Below, one piece after another: positions 20,663 to 30,680 of a DNA stretch of 64,000 nt. Positions within the stretch are counted from its first letter, which is position 1, and each line of letters starts with the position of its first letter. Source of the stretch: Chitinophagales bacterium 33-2 (GTDB lineage: Bacteria > Bacteroidota > Bacteroidia > Chitinophagales > Chitinophagaceae); NCBI GenBank assembly GCA_002050435.1, contig MWYV01000006.1:62001-126000 (forward strand). Direction: 5' to 3'. The notes beneath the pieces are model-generated. The model saw only the letters and a list, made by a program, of their open reading frames with translations. It did not search any database and was not told the origin of the DNA. A program made the position numbers and the translations under genes.

Positions 20663-22489
20663 ATGTTTCGTTCACATACCTGTGGTGAATTAAGATTACA
20701 CCACGCCAATACAGAAGTAAAGCTTGCCGGCTGGGTTCAAACCATAAGAAAATTTGGTTCCATCAGCTTTGTCGACCTGCGCGACAGGTATGGGATCACG
20801 CAATTGTTATTTGGTGAAGCACTTACTACTGAATTGGATGCGAATCCATTAGGAAGGGAATTTGTGCTGCAGGTTTCCGGTACTGTAACGGAGCGATCCA
20901 ATAAGAACACAAACATTCCTACGGGTGATATTGAGATCAATGTGCAATCTTTCCAGGTGCTGAACAAATCTGCGGTTCCACCTTTTACCATACAGGATGA
21001 TACGGATGGAGGCGATGATCTCCGTATGAAATACAGGTATCTTGATCTGAGGCGGCATGCTGTGAAGAAAAACCTTGAATTGCGCTATGCAGTGAACAGA
21101 GCCACGAGGGACTACCTGCACCAGCAGGATTTCATGGATATCGAAACGCCTTTTCTGATCAAATCAACACCTGAAGGTGCACGTGATTTTGTGGTGCCTT
21201 CAAGAATGAACCCCGGAGAATTTTATGCATTGCCACAGTCGCCGCAAACTTTCAAGCAATTGCTAATGGTGAGCGGTTATGACAGGTATTACCAGATCGT
21301 AAAATGTTTCAGAGATGAAGACCTGCGCGCAGACAGGCAGCCGGAATTTACTCAGATCGATTGTGAAATGGCTTTTGTTGAACAGGAAGACATATTGAAC
21401 ATGTTTGAAGGCCTTGTAAAATATATTTTCAAGGAGGTTAAAGCCATTGATTATAATGCGCCTGTGGAAAGAATGACATGGGAAAATGCGATGTGGCATT
21501 TCGGCAATGACAAACCCGATATCAGATTTGACATGAAGATTGCCAACCTGAAATCAGCATTTATGAAAGCTGGTGCCATTGTGGCTACGGGTGAACTGAT
21601 AAATGATGCCGGCTTTGGCATTTTTGAGCAGGCAGAAACCGTATTGGCCATAGCTGTTCCCGGAGCTGCAGATTATACACGTAAACAAATAGATGAACTC
21701 ACGGACTGGGTCAGGCGGCCCCAGATCGGTATGCAGGGTATGGTGTACATCAAGGTGAACCAGGATGGAACTTATAAAAGCAGTGTAGATAAATTTTACA
21801 GTGAGGAAAAACTCAAAACCATTGCCAATGCGGCATTGGCTGCGAAAGGGGACCTGGTATTGATACTGGCAGGCAAAGAAGAAAGAACCAGGAAAGCCAT
21901 CAGTGAACTCAGACTTGAACTGGGTCAAAGATTAGGACTCAGAAATCCACAGGAGTTCCGCCTGTTATGGGTAGTGGATTTTCCACTATTTGAATATGAT
22001 GAAGATGGCAATCGCTGGGTAGCGAGGCATCATCCGTTTACATCACCAAAGCCGGATCAGATCGAAACCATGATCAGCAATGATCCTTCAATTGCCAATG
22101 CCAGTGAGTATTTAAAACACCCTTATTCCAATATCAAAGCCAACGCCTATGATATGGTATTGAATGGAAACGAGGTGGGTGGCGGTTCTATCAGGATCTA
22201 TCAAAGAGCCTTGCAGGAAAAAATGTTTGCGGCACTGGGTATGAGCCCGGAAGAAGCCCGACATAAATTTGGATTTCTTTTAGGTGCATTTGAATACGGC
22301 GCGCCACCACATGGAGGAATCGCTTTTGGACTTGACCGCCTTTGTTCCATTCTTGGTGGAACTGAAAGCATCCGCGATTTTATTGCATTTCCAAAAAATA
22401 ACAGTGGAAGGGATGTGATGCTGGATGCGCCTTCAACCATTGATGAAAAACAGATGGAAGAACTGCATCTGGTAAGTAAACTAAAATAA
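20663..22489 (+). CDS. aspS: Aspartate--tRNA ligase
   Basis: 608-aa class II aminoacyl-tRNA synthetase that charges tRNA-Asp. N-terminal OB-fold anticodon-binding domain ([22 protein letters not shown]), class II motif 2 ([21 protein letters not shown]), a bacterial GAD insertion domain about residues 290-410, and motif 3 ([15 protein letters not shown]) near the C-terminus. Length and GAD domain mark the bacterial type. Whether it is discriminating or also charges tRNA-Asn cannot be read safely. Has its own TAnnTTTG box. Confidence 0.97.
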   Translation: MFRSHTCGELRLHHANTEVKLAGWVQTIRKFGSISFVDLRDRYGITQLLFGEALTTELDANPLGREFVLQVSGTVTERSNKNTNIPTGDIEINVQSFQVLNKSAVPPFTIQDDTDGGDDLRMKYRYLDLRRHAVKKNLELRYAVNRATRDYLHQQDFMDIETPFLIKSTPEGARDFVVPSRMNPGEFYALPQSPQTFKQLLMVSGYDRYYQIVKCFRDEDLRADRQPEFTQIDCEMAFVEQEDILNMFEGLVKYIFKEVKAIDYNAPVERMTWENAMWHFGNDKPDIRFDMKIANLKSAFMKAGAIVATGELINDAGFGIFEQAETVLAIAVPGAADYTRKQIDELTDWVRRPQIGMQGMVYIKVNQDGTYKSSVDKFYSEEKLKTIANAALAAKGDLVLILAGKEERTRKAISELRLELGQRLGLRNPQEFRLLWVVDFPLFEYDEDGNRWVARHHPFTSPKPDQIETMISNDPSIANASEYLKHPYSNIKANAYDMVLNGNEVGGGSIRIYQRALQEKMFAALGMSPEEARHKFGFLLGAFEYGAPPHGGIAFGLDRLCSILGGTESIRDFIAFPKNNSGRDVMLDAPSTIDEKQMEELHLVSKLK

Positions 22490-22590
22490 TTATCTGTAAT
22501 CATCCAGTTCAACTGACATTACAGTCGACTAGCTCATTTTACCAGCTTCTTCACGCTATCCGGCATATTCATTGCCCTTTTGCCTCCCTA

Positions 22591-23442
22591 ATGAAAATGC
22601 TTTTATCCCTACTCATTTCCATGTCCATTTTTACATCCTGCCAAAGCGGAGAAAAAGCTCCCGCAAATGACTACCATATCGAAAAAAACCTTACAAATGT
22701 TTTATATGGTAAAGACTCCATGCAGAACATGGATATTTATCTTCCTTCAGGGCGCAGCACAGCTACAACACGATCTATTATTCTGATCCACGGCGGCGGG
22801 TGGAATGGTGGCCATAAATCTGAATTTAACCCTTATATTGACAGCTTCAGAAAACGACTTCCAGGTTATGCCATATTTAATTTGAGCTACCGGCTGGTGA
22901 ACAGCGGACATGTTTTTCCTTCACAGGAAGATGATATTAAAGCGGCGGTGGATCACATCAGTTCCAATGCAGCTGCTTTTGGAATCAACAGTGAAAACCT
23001 GGTAATGCTGGGAATATCTGCCGGGGGACACCTGGCGCTTTTGCAATCCTACAAGTATAAGGATCCATCGATAAAAGCAGTGGTAAGTTTCTTCGGACCT
23101 ACTGACCTGGCGTCCATGTACCAGAAACCCTGGCATCCGCTGGTGCCGCTGGCACTTCAGATGGTTACAGGAACCACACCTTCCGACAATCCAGCATTGT
23201 ACAGGAATTCCAGCCCTTTACATTTTGTGAGTAAGGAAAGTCCGCCCACACTGATCCTGCACGGTACCAAAGACCAGGTAGTGGATATTTCCCAGTCAAG
23301 AGCGCTGAAACAGCAATTGACGAAGGAAGGTGTAACAAATGAACTTGTGGAATACAATGGCCTGGGGCATGGATGGAGGGGCACACAAATGACCCACTCA
23401 TTCAATCACATTCAATCTTTTTTTGAGCAACACATAAAATAA
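22591..23442 (+). CDS. Alpha/beta-hydrolase lipoprotein (esterase-like), copy 1
   Basis: 283 aa. The N-terminus has a lipobox ending at Cys17 (IFTSC), so a membrane-anchored lipoprotein. Oxyanion-hole HGGG at 67-70, nucleophile elbow GISAGG with Ser143, acid Asp228 in HGTKDQVVD, and His260 in GLGHGW complete an esterase/lipase (BD-FAE/acetyl-esterase-like) triad. Substrate unknown; such enzymes often deacylate polysaccharides or small esters. The next gene encodes a close paralogue with identical layout, so this is a tandem duplication. Two ATGs six bases apart could start it. Confidence 0.88.
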   Translation: MKMLLSLLISMSIFTSCQSGEKAPANDYHIEKNLTNVLYGKDSMQNMDIYLPSGRSTATTRSIILIHGGGWNGGHKSEFNPYIDSFRKRLPGYAIFNLSYRLVNSGHVFPSQEDDIKAAVDHISSNAAAFGINSENLVMLGISAGGHLALLQSYKYKDPSIKAVVSFFGPTDLASMYQKPWHPLVPLALQMVTGTTPSDNPALYRNSSPLHFVSKESPPTLILHGTKDQVVDISQSRALKQQLTKEGVTNELVEYNGLGHGWRGTQMTHSFNHIQSFFEQHIK

Positions 23443-23487
23443 AATGATTAATGGCTTTCAGGCAGCTTTTAATTATTTTCATATCAA

Positions 23488-24336
23488 ATGAAACAGATAT
23501 TTTGTCTTCTACTGGTAGCCAGTTTATTTTCCTGCAAAAAAGACCCTGCTATAAAACCTGCTGATGCGGTGCCTGCAAAAAAGCTGGAGCAGGTTGCTTA
23601 TGGTAGCGATCCTGCACAGGTAATGGATATATATTTACCCTCCGGCCGTTCCGTAGATTCAACAAAGCTGATCGTGATGATCCACGGAGGCGCATGGGCA
23701 GGTGGTGATAAATCTGATTTTACAGCACATATTTTAAAAATTCAGCAATTATTTCCCGGATATGCCGTTGCCAATATGAATTACAGACTGGCCACTACTT
23801 CAGGAAATTATTTTCCTACCCAGGAAAATGATGTAAAAGCTGCATTGAATTTCCTGATGCAGAAAAAGAACGAATACCTTTTTAATGAAAAGATCGTGCT
23901 GTTAGGCGCGAGTGCAGGTGCACACCTGGCTACTTTACATGCTTATAAAAATGCGCCACCGGTAAAAGCAGTTGTAGATTTTTTTGGTCCGACGGATTTG
24001 GTCGAAGTATATAATACCGCACCTGACCCAATAACAAAGGCGGGGGTTCAACTGCTTTTAGGAGGAACGCCCGCATCTAATCCGCAAAATTATTATAATT
24101 CCAGTCCGGTGAATTTTATCACTACTCAATCAGCACCAACCATCATTTTTCATGGAAGCATTGATGATGTAGTGCCCGTATCACAATCAATAGCACTCAG
24201 GAATGCGCTTGCAGCACATGGGGTGCCACATCAGCTGGAGATCTACCCGGGAATGGGGCATGACAGTTGGCCAGATGCGGTAATGAATGATGCTTTGAAC
24301 AAAGCCCGTCTGTTTATTCTTACGCATGTTCAATAA
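23488..24336 (+). CDS. Alpha/beta-hydrolase lipoprotein (esterase-like), copy 2
   Basis: 282 aa, paralogue of the preceding gene, 45 bp downstream. Lipobox LFSC with Cys16; oxyanion motif HGGAW at 67-71; nucleophile Ser142 in GASAGAH; acid Asp226 or 227 in HGSIDDVVP; His258 in GMGHDSW. Shared blocks with copy 1 include VMDIYLPSGRS, SDF/SEF after the oxyanion loop, and FFGPTDL. The oxyanion loop (HGGAW versus HGGGW) and C-terminus differ, which suggests divergence in substrate. Substrate not determinable here. Confidence 0.88.
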   Translation: MKQIFCLLLVASLFSCKKDPAIKPADAVPAKKLEQVAYGSDPAQVMDIYLPSGRSVDSTKLIVMIHGGAWAGGDKSDFTAHILKIQQLFPGYAVANMNYRLATTSGNYFPTQENDVKAALNFLMQKKNEYLFNEKIVLLGASAGAHLATLHAYKNAPPVKAVVDFFGPTDLVEVYNTAPDPITKAGVQLLLGGTPASNPQNYYNSSPVNFITTQSAPTIIFHGSIDDVVPVSQSIALRNALAAHGVPHQLEIYPGMGHDSWPDAVMNDALNKARLFILTHVQ

Positions 24337-24369
24337 CATTTACATTGATTATCTTTCTTAATTTGAATC

Positions 24370-25638
24370 ATGAATGCACAAGCACCCCTGGCCGAACGCA
24401 TGCGTCCATCTGTATTGGATGATCTTGTTGGCCAGGAGCATTTAACAGGCGCCAACAGCATTTTAAGAAAAGCAATTGATCACCGGAAGATTCCCAGTAT
24501 GATTCTTTGGGGACCTCCGGGAACGGGGAAAACAACCATTGCCAATATTATTGCTGGAACACTTCAACTTCCCTTTTTTACTTTAAGTGCGATCAGTTCC
24601 GGAGTTAAAGATGTAAGAGATGCCATTGCCCAATCTCTTGAATTGAATGGGGCCATTTTATTTATTGATGAAATACACCGGTTCAATAAAGGACAGCAGG
24701 ATGCATTATTAGGTGCAGTGGAAAAGGGCACCATCACACTCATAGGTGCTACAACGGAAAATCCATCTTTTGAAGTAAACAGTGCCTTGTTAAGCCGTTG
24801 CCAGGTTTATGTATTAAAACCGCTGGATGCCAAAGACCTAGTAGTATTGCTGGAGCAGGCCATACAGAAAGATGTGGTTTTGTCGGAACGAAAGATAACA
24901 CTCAGTGAAACAGAAGCATTATTGAATATATCAGGTGGAGATGCACGAAAATTATTGAACCTCTTTGAAATTGTTGTAAATCATTTTGATGCGGACAAAC
25001 CTGTTGTCATTAATAATGATACGGTAATGAAGATCGCGCAGAAAAGGATTGCACTGTACGATAAAACAGGAGAGCAACATTATGATATTATTTCTGCCTT
25101 TATCAAATCCATGCGTGGCAGCGATCCGAATGGTGCCATCTACTGGCTGGCCCGAATGATCGAAGGTGGTGAAGATGTAAAATTCATCGCGCGTCGAATG
25201 GTTATCTTTGCAAGTGAGGATATCGGGAATGCCAACCCTACTGCAATTGTTCTTGCCAATTCCTGTTTTGAAGCGGTAAATAAAATTGGTTATCCTGAAT
25301 CAAGGATCATACTGGCACAATGTGCTACTTATCTTGCTTCCTCCCATAAAAGCAATGCTTCTTATATGGCAATAGAAGAAGCCATTGCCATTGTAAAAAA
25401 ACAAGGCGATCTTCCTGTTCCATTGCATATAAGAAATGCGCCCACTTCAATGATGAAAAATATGGGCTATGGAAAAAATTATAAGTACGCCCATAATTAT
25501 GAAGATAACTTTACTAACGAAGAATTTTTGCCTGATGTCCTCAGCGGTAAAACTTTTTATGAACCGGGGAAAAATCCAAGAGAAGAGGAATTAAGAAAAT
25601 TCCTCCGCTTAAGATGGAAAGAAAAATATAATTATTAA
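24370..25638 (+). CDS. rarA: Replication-associated recombination protein A (AAA+ ATPase)
   Basis: 422 aa, usual length for RarA/MgsA. N-terminal LAERMRPSVLDDLVGQEHL, Walker A GPPGTGKTT at 48-56, Walker B FIDEIHRF at 98-104, sensor 1 GATTENPSFEVNSALLSRC, and the C-terminal family block IYWLARMIEGGEDVKFIARRM followed by the ASEDIGNANP motif. RarA is a clamp-loader-like ATPase acting at stalled replication forks. It stands 33 bp after the hydrolase pair and 10 bp before the M28 peptidase gene. Confidence 0.96.
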   Translation: MNAQAPLAERMRPSVLDDLVGQEHLTGANSILRKAIDHRKIPSMILWGPPGTGKTTIANIIAGTLQLPFFTLSAISSGVKDVRDAIAQSLELNGAILFIDEIHRFNKGQQDALLGAVEKGTITLIGATTENPSFEVNSALLSRCQVYVLKPLDAKDLVVLLEQAIQKDVVLSERKITLSETEALLNISGGDARKLLNLFEIVVNHFDADKPVVINNDTVMKIAQKRIALYDKTGEQHYDIISAFIKSMRGSDPNGAIYWLARMIEGGEDVKFIARRMVIFASEDIGNANPTAIVLANSCFEAVNKIGYPESRIILAQCATYLASSHKSNASYMAIEEAIAIVKKQGDLPVPLHIRNAPTSMMKNMGYGKNYKYAHNYEDNFTNEEFLPDVLSGKTFYEPGKNPREEELRKFLRLRWKEKYNY

Positions 25639-25648
25639 AACATTGAAA

Positions 25649-27004
25649 ATGTCGTCAAATAAATTCCTTGCGCTGTGTACTCTCCTGGTGATTTGTTCAA
25701 ATACAAAAGCACAAACCATTATCAACCGCGATCCTTTTATCGAATCAATGGTAAAAGAAGTGAATGCCGACAGCCTGCGCTCTTATATTTCAACAATGGT
25801 TGGTTTCGGCACACGGCATACACTGAGTTCCACTACAGATAAAAACAGGGGAATCGGAGCGGCAAGAGAATGGGTAGCGCAGAAGTTCAGGGAATTTGGA
25901 AATTCCAGTGGTGGTCGCCTGACTGCTTATGTTGATACGGTAAACTTAAACCCAGATGGAAGAAGAATTGATGTACGCACCAACTTAGGAAATGCAATGG
26001 CCATTTTAAAAGGAACGGATCCCAATGACAAAAGGATCTATATGATCAGCGGGCATCTCGACAGCCGTGTATCGGATATATTGAACCGCACTGCTGAATC
26101 CCCAGGCGCAAATGATGATGGAAGTGGTGTTGCAGCTGTTATTGAATGTGCACGGATCATGAGCAAAAGATCATTTCCTGCAACAGTTATTTTTGTTGCT
26201 TTCAGCGGCGAAGAACAAGGCCTCCTGGGTGCCGGCTTCCTTGCAGAAAAAGCGAAACGGGAAAACTGGAACATTGATGCATTGCTGAATAATGATATCA
26301 TGGGAAGCAATAACAGTCATGATACCAAGATCATTGACAATACTAAACTCCGTGTATTCAGCGAAGCATTTTCGGTGAATGATACAGGAAGGGTTGCCTT
26401 AAACATCAGGGCTATGGGATTGGAAAACGATGGTAAGCCGCGGCAGCTGGCGCGCTATGTTAAAGAACTGGGAGAAAGATATGTGGATCATATTGAGATC
26501 ATGATGATCTACAGGAATGACCGTTTTTTAAGAGGAGGAGACCATACCCCATTCGTTGAAAGAAAATATGCGGCTGTCCGTTTAACCGAAATGAATGAAA
26601 ATTTCAATCACCAGCACCAGGACCTGCGAACTGAAAACGGCATTGTATATGGCGACCTTATCGAATTCATGGATTTTGAATATTTAAGAAAAAATACAGC
26701 AGTGAACCTGGCAGTGCTGGCCAATCTTGCAAAGGCACCACCTGCACCGGAAGAAGTAAAAGTGGATGTAAGGAATCTTACCAATTCAACCGCTTTATCA
26801 TGGAAAAAACCTTCAGCCGGAAATGCAAAAGGATATTTTATCCTGATGCGTGAAACTTCATCACCTGTATGGCAAAAAAAGTTTTATACTGAGCAACTGA
26901 CATTGACCTTACCTTATTCCAAGGATAATTATTTTTTTGCTGTTCAATCCGTGAGCGCGGCAGGCAATGAAAGTTTACCGGTAATTCCAACCGTAGCCCG
27001 ATAA
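25649..27004 (+). CDS. Secreted M28-family zinc aminopeptidase
   Basis: 451 aa from ATG 25649; a TTG six bases upstream is in frame but less likely. Signal peptide to about residue 21 (CSNTKAQ). M28 metal ligands are in place: His136 in SGHLDSR, Asp156 in GANDDGSG, the Glu188-Glu189 pair in FSGEEQG, Asp216 in NNDIMG, and His299 in GGDHTPF. A C-terminal FN3-like domain follows (NSTALSWKKPSAGNAKGYFI...). Likely an exported di-zinc aminopeptidase for peptide use. No sorting domain, so periplasmic or released. Confidence 0.9.
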   Translation: MSSNKFLALCTLLVICSNTKAQTIINRDPFIESMVKEVNADSLRSYISTMVGFGTRHTLSSTTDKNRGIGAAREWVAQKFREFGNSSGGRLTAYVDTVNLNPDGRRIDVRTNLGNAMAILKGTDPNDKRIYMISGHLDSRVSDILNRTAESPGANDDGSGVAAVIECARIMSKRSFPATVIFVAFSGEEQGLLGAGFLAEKAKRENWNIDALLNNDIMGSNNSHDTKIIDNTKLRVFSEAFSVNDTGRVALNIRAMGLENDGKPRQLARYVKELGERYVDHIEIMMIYRNDRFLRGGDHTPFVERKYAAVRLTEMNENFNHQHQDLRTENGIVYGDLIEFMDFEYLRKNTAVNLAVLANLAKAPPAPEEVKVDVRNLTNSTALSWKKPSAGNAKGYFILMRETSSPVWQKKFYTEQLTLTLPYSKDNYFFAVQSVSAAGNESLPVIPTVAR

Positions 27005-27009
27005 TAATC

Positions 27010-27456
27010 ATGAACTGGAAACTGAAAAAATTTGATGACCTGCAACCCCATGAGTTGTATGCCATACTCAGGTTACGTAACGAAGTTTTTGTTGTAGAGC
27101 AGCAATGCATTTTCCAGGATGCCGATGAAAAGGACCAGGGTTGTTACCATTTAATGGGATTTATAGATGAAAGCCTTGCCGCATATACAAGGCTTGTTCC
27201 ACCAGGATGGATCTACCCTGAAGCTTCCATTGGAAGGGTGGTTACCTCGCCAGCCTTCAGAGGAGGCGGGTCAGGGAAATTGCTGATGCAAAGATCAATA
27301 GAAACCTGCATTGACCTATTCGGACAGGTGGATATAAAGATCGGTGCACAACTCTACCTGAAAAAGTTTTATGAATCTTTTGGATTTATCCAGTCTAGTG
27401 CTATTTACTTAGAAGATAATATAGAACATATTTACATGCTTAGAAGCGCTTCGTAA
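27010..27456 (+). CDS. GNAT-family N-acetyltransferase, ElaA-like
   Basis: 148 aa. Resembles ElaA: begins with a WKLKKFDDLQPHELYAILRL block, RNEVFVVEQQC, and the acetyl-CoA-binding turn in VTSPAFRGGGSGKLLMQRSIE. C-terminal YLKKFYESFGF is a typical GNAT motif B. Acceptor substrate unknown. Starts 6 bp after the peptidase stop, so translationally linked in an operon. Confidence 0.88.
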   Translation: MNWKLKKFDDLQPHELYAILRLRNEVFVVEQQCIFQDADEKDQGCYHLMGFIDESLAAYTRLVPPGWIYPEASIGRVVTSPAFRGGGSGKLLMQRSIETCIDLFGQVDIKIGAQLYLKKFYESFGFIQSSAIYLEDNIEHIYMLRSAS

Positions 27457-27574
27457 TTATACGAATCCATTCCGCGCACATTTGCGCAATTTTTTACGAT
27501 GGCTTGTGTCCTATTTTTTTCGGCTCTACTTTAGCTCCGTTAATCCAATCCTAATTAAAACCAAAACCGATTCT

Positions 27575-28555
27575 ATGAGAACATTTGTACCAGGCGTACG
27601 TACATTAGTACTCATTTCCGCTCTTGCGCTTACGTTTCAAAGTAAATCTCAATCCATTACAACCGGTAATGGTAAAGTAGAACTAGGCATAGGCATAGGA
27701 CCACTTTTCTTTCTGGGTGATCTTGGAGGCAATGCAGGTGTAGGGAAACGATTTATTAAAGACATCAATTTCCCAGTTACCAATTTTGTTAAAGGAGTTT
27801 ATGTAAACATTTATCCGGCTGAATGGCTTGGGTTTCGTTTAGCCATAAACCAGGGAACACTTGAAGGCTACGACAGTCTGATCAAAGACAATGGTGGTGC
27901 TGAAAATTACAGGAGAGACCGTAACCTGAATTTCCGTTCCCCGTTACTTGAAGCTTATGCTGCACTTGAATTTTATCCAACCGTTTTCTTTGAAAGATAC
28001 GATGGACTACAGGGCAAGCTACGCCCTTATGGTGTAGTGGGTATTGGTGCATTCAAATTTAATCCACAAGGTAAGTTCTATCATCCCGATGGCCGTGCAG
28101 AATGGGTTGATCTGAAGCCCTTGTCGACAGAAGGACAGGGAATGGCAGAATATCCAGACAGGAAACCTTACAGCCTTATTTCATTGGAAATTCCACTCGG
28201 CGCGGGTTTTAAATATTATTTCCAGGAGAATTTTTATGTAGGACTTGAAGTGATGCACCGTAAATCATTTACCGACTATGTGGATGATGTAAGTACTACT
28301 TATATTGATAACAACCTTTTCTCACAATACCTTACACCTTCACAGGCTGCAATGGCTAACCAATTGTATTTCCGTGAAAACTTTAAACCAGGTGGATCAG
28401 CATCACGTGTGCCAACAACAGGTGAGCAAAGAGGAAATCCAAAACAAAATGATTCTTATTTCTCTACCATTATTCGTTGTGGCTGGAGATTAAATGACTG
28501 GAATTCACCAAATGGAAGAGCAGCAAGACAAATGCGCTGCCCTGCATATTATTGA
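27575..28555 (+). CDS. Outer-membrane beta-barrel protein, function unknown
   Basis: 326 aa from ATG 27575, chosen because it opens directly on a signal peptide (VRTLVLISALALTFQSKSQS); an in-frame TTG at 27482 would add 31 residues without signal character. The mature part has alternating strands and turns with aromatic residues (GKVELGIGIGPLFFLGDLGG, LGAGFKYYFQENFYVGLEVMHRK), as in porin-like barrels of Bacteroidota. I do not recognise a named family. It ends the long plus-strand run; the spacer after it holds a long-range inverted repeat. Confidence 0.7.
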   Translation: MRTFVPGVRTLVLISALALTFQSKSQSITTGNGKVELGIGIGPLFFLGDLGGNAGVGKRFIKDINFPVTNFVKGVYVNIYPAEWLGFRLAINQGTLEGYDSLIKDNGGAENYRRDRNLNFRSPLLEAYAALEFYPTVFFERYDGLQGKLRPYGVVGIGAFKFNPQGKFYHPDGRAEWVDLKPLSTEGQGMAEYPDRKPYSLISLEIPLGAGFKYYFQENFYVGLEVMHRKSFTDYVDDVSTTYIDNNLFSQYLTPSQAAMANQLYFRENFKPGGSASRVPTTGEQRGNPKQNDSYFSTIIRCGWRLNDWNSPNGRAARQMRCPAYY

Positions 28556-28860
28556 TTTAAATTATTACCAATAAGCGGTGGGAACATAATAAATCTGTTA
28601 CCCTATGGTTGAATAAACCTAATCCGTTCCCTATTGTACGCTTTTACATTAAACAATTTATTTAATGTTCACTGCCGCTCTTATTGGTAACCTCTGATTT
28701 TGTGTTTGAAATACTTTAGTTTTTGCAAAAAAGATCCTGACAGGGGATAAAAAAGTGACGTTTACATTCAGACTTACTTCATCGCTCCTGCCCTTTTATC
28801 ATTCATTTCAAACAGTCACAATTGAATTGCATTCATTAGCAGCAGGCTAACAATAAAGAT
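28556..28860. other. Convergent spacer with long-range inverted repeat
   Basis: TTACCAATAAGCGG at 28565-28578 is repeated inverted at 28675-28690 with a 2-nt bulge, spanning about 126 bp with an A/T-rich interior. No gene or clear terminator seen. Confidence 0.5.
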
Positions 28861-29517
28861 CTAAACATTCATTTCAGGAACATCACCATCAACAATTAGT
28901 TTTCCTGCAGTTTTAGATTTTATTTCTTCAACACTTACGCCCGGTGCACGTTCCACCAATCTGAATCCTTGAGGTGTAATATCCAGTACAGCGAGTTCGG
29001 TAACAATTTTCTTTACACATCCAATTCCGGTTAAAGGAAGGCTGCATTTTGGCAGTAGCTTTGATTCGCCTTTTGGATTGGTATGCATCATGGCTACAAT
29101 AATATTGCGTGCGCTTGCTACAAGATCCATTGCGCCACCCATGCCTTTTACCATTTTGCCCGGGATTTTCCAGTTGGCAATATCGCCCGTTTCACTTACT
29201 TCCATCGCACCCAGCACTGTAAGGTCAATTTTTCCGGCCCTGATCATTCCAAAACTTTCAGCACTGTCGAAAAAAGCACCACCAGGTAAAATGGTTACTG
29301 TTTCTTTCCCTGCATTGATCAGATCTGCATCCATCTCCGCTTCTACAGGGTAAGGACCCATGCCCAGCATTCCATTCTCACTCTGCAGCAGTATGAACAT
29401 CCCTTTCGGAATATAATTGGCTACAAGCGTTGGAATACCAATTCCAAGATTCACATACATTCCGTCGCGTAATTCCTGTGCGATCCTTTTTGCTATTCCG
29501 TATTTATCGAGTGCCAT
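28861..29517 (-). CDS. scoB: Succinyl-CoA:3-ketoacid CoA-transferase subunit B
   Basis: 218 aa, family I CoA-transferase beta subunit. It shows the catalytic glutamate in [10 protein letters not shown] (Glu47), and [21 protein letters not shown] plus [16 protein letters not shown], typical of SCOT B/AtoA. Together with subunit A it transfers CoA from succinyl-CoA to acetoacetate, or to a related 3-oxoacid. The gene lies 75 bp downstream of scoA, separated by an 8-bp tandem repeat. The acyl substrate specificity is not certain, hence AtoA is an alternative name. Confidence 0.93.
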   Translation of the reverse strand: MALDKYGIAKRIAQELRDGMYVNLGIGIPTLVANYIPKGMFILLQSENGMLGMGPYPVEAEMDADLINAGKETVTILPGGAFFDSAESFGMIRAGKIDLTVLGAMEVSETGDIANWKIPGKMVKGMGGAMDLVASARNIIVAMMHTNPKGESKLLPKCSLPLTGIGCVKKIVTELAVLDITPQGFRLVERAPGVSVEEIKSKTAGKLIVDGDVPEMNV

Positions 29518-29525
29518 GTGGATGA

Positions 29526-29604
29526 GGGTTTAGGGTTTAGGCTTTTAGGTGTTTAGGTGTTTAGTTGTTTAGTTGTTTAGTTGTTTAGTTGTTTAGTTGT
29601 TTAG
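29526..29604. repeat. 8-bp tandem repeat between scoA and scoB
   Basis: Ten TTTAG words (plus strand). The last nine are spaced exactly 8 bp, consensus GTTTAGTT; the first two are 7 bp apart and read like TTTAGGG. The array fills nearly all of the 75-bp gap between scoA and scoB and runs into scoA, supplying its last codons and the TAA stop at 29593-29595. Confidence 0.95.
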
Positions 29605-30291
29605 ACGCACGGTTTTTCGTTCAATCCTTTTTTCATACTGACTGCCCTGGAAGATGCGGTGTACGTAAACACTGGCAACATGAATATGATCCGGATCGAG
29701 GTCGCCGGGTTCAACCAGTTCTTCTACTTCAGCAATGGTGATCAAACCTGCCTTTGCCATTGAGGTTGAAAAATTCCGGGTGGTTTTTCTGAAAACAAGA
29801 TTACCATACCGATCTCCTTTCCAGGCTTTCACAATAGCATAATCAGCATACAAGGCCTCTTCCATCAGGTATTGTTTTCCATTAAAGCTGCGGTGTTCCT
29901 TTCCCTCTCCTATTTCTGTTCCATAACCTGCAGGAGTAAAAAAAGCGGGAATGCCCATTCCTGCCATTTGTATGCGCGTAGCCAGTGTGCCTTGTGGTAT
30001 GAGATCAACTTCAAGCTCGCCGCTTAAAAGTTGTCTTTCAAATTCGGCATTCTCACCCACGTAAGAACTCATCATCTTTTTTATCTGCTTTGTCCTAAGT
30101 AAAAATCCAAGTCCAAAATCATCAACCCCTGCATTATTGGAAATACACGTAAGGTTTTTTACCCCTTTTTGAACAAGCGCTTTTATACTTTCTTCGGGAA
30201 TGCCGCATAATCCGAATCCGCCAAGCATAATGGTTGCTCCATCCCTGATATCATGGATCGCTTCTCCTGCGTTCTGATAAACTTTATTCAT
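29593..30291 (-). CDS. scoA: Succinyl-CoA:3-ketoacid CoA-transferase subunit A
   Basis: 232 aa from ATG 30291 (a TTG nine bases upstream is in frame). Family I CoA-transferase alpha subunit: [50 protein letters not shown] and the [12 protein letters not shown] loop. Partner of scoB in ketone-body or acetoacetate activation. The protein ends VRLNN, whose codons and stop lie inside the 8-bp tandem repeat, so slippage there would change its C-terminus. Confidence 0.93.
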   Translation of the reverse strand: MNKVYQNAGEAIHDIRDGATIMLGGFGLCGIPEESIKALVQKGVKNLTCISNNAGVDDFGLGFLLRTKQIKKMMSSYVGENAEFERQLLSGELEVDLIPQGTLATRIQMAGMGIPAFFTPAGYGTEIGEGKEHRSFNGKQYLMEEALYADYAIVKAWKGDRYGNLVFRKTTRNFSTSMAKAGLITIAEVEELVEPGDLDPDHIHVASVYVHRIFQGSQYEKRIERKTVRLNN

Positions 30292-30332
30292 AATCAGCAA
30301 TTAGCTGTCAAAAATAGGAATAGCAGTACAAC

Positions 30333-30680
30333 TCAATCTGAATTTTTGGCTTCAACCAGCTTTTCAGAGCGTTGGTGGAGGGTTTCAAAAATGGGTTTCA
30401 GCAGATCAGGCCTTGACTGGTAGAACTTAAAGCTTTTCTGGAAGTATCGCTTTTCTATTTCATGGACCTCGAAAACCTTGTCGTATAAAGCAGAGTGGCG
30501 ATGAAAAGCTGCTATAGTTGAATCTTTCAGAAACTGGTGTTGTGCCAGTTCCTCTGCCCTCAGCATATCCCAGAGGACGGCTTCCATTTTTGATGGATTC
30601 ATTACACCGCGCGGTACGCCGGAATTACCGGAACAAGAAAAGATCAATATAAACGTAAGAAATATAAATACGGCTTTCAT
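30333..30680 (-). CDS. DUF4296 family lipoprotein
   Basis: 115 aa with lipobox IFSC (Cys16). The mature part matches the Bacteroidota-specific DUF4296 pattern: MEAVLWDMLRAEELAQHQF, then a helical segment with RYFQKSFKFYQSRPDL. Overlaps the upstream porD by 4 bp (ATGA), so coupled translation as last gene of the bamD-rpoZ-coaBC-porD cluster. Function unknown; the envelope location and neighbours suggest outer-membrane biogenesis. Confidence 0.85.
   Translation of the reverse strand: MKAVFIFLTFILIFSCSGNSGVPRGVMNPSKMEAVLWDMLRAEELAQHQFLKDSTIAAFHRHSALYDKVFEVHEIEKRYFQKSFKFYQSRPDLLKPIFETLHQRSEKLVEAKNSD

Noticed and set aside
24340-24369. TAnnTTTG-type promoter just before rarA
   Set aside because: The nearest words (TATCTTTC, TTAATTTG) miss the consensus in the key bases; operon transcription is as likely.
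29526-29604. CRISPR-like or telomere-like array (TTTAGGG words)
   Set aside because: Units are only 8 bp with no unique spacers; the two TTTAGGG-like words at one end are a variant of the same simple repeat.
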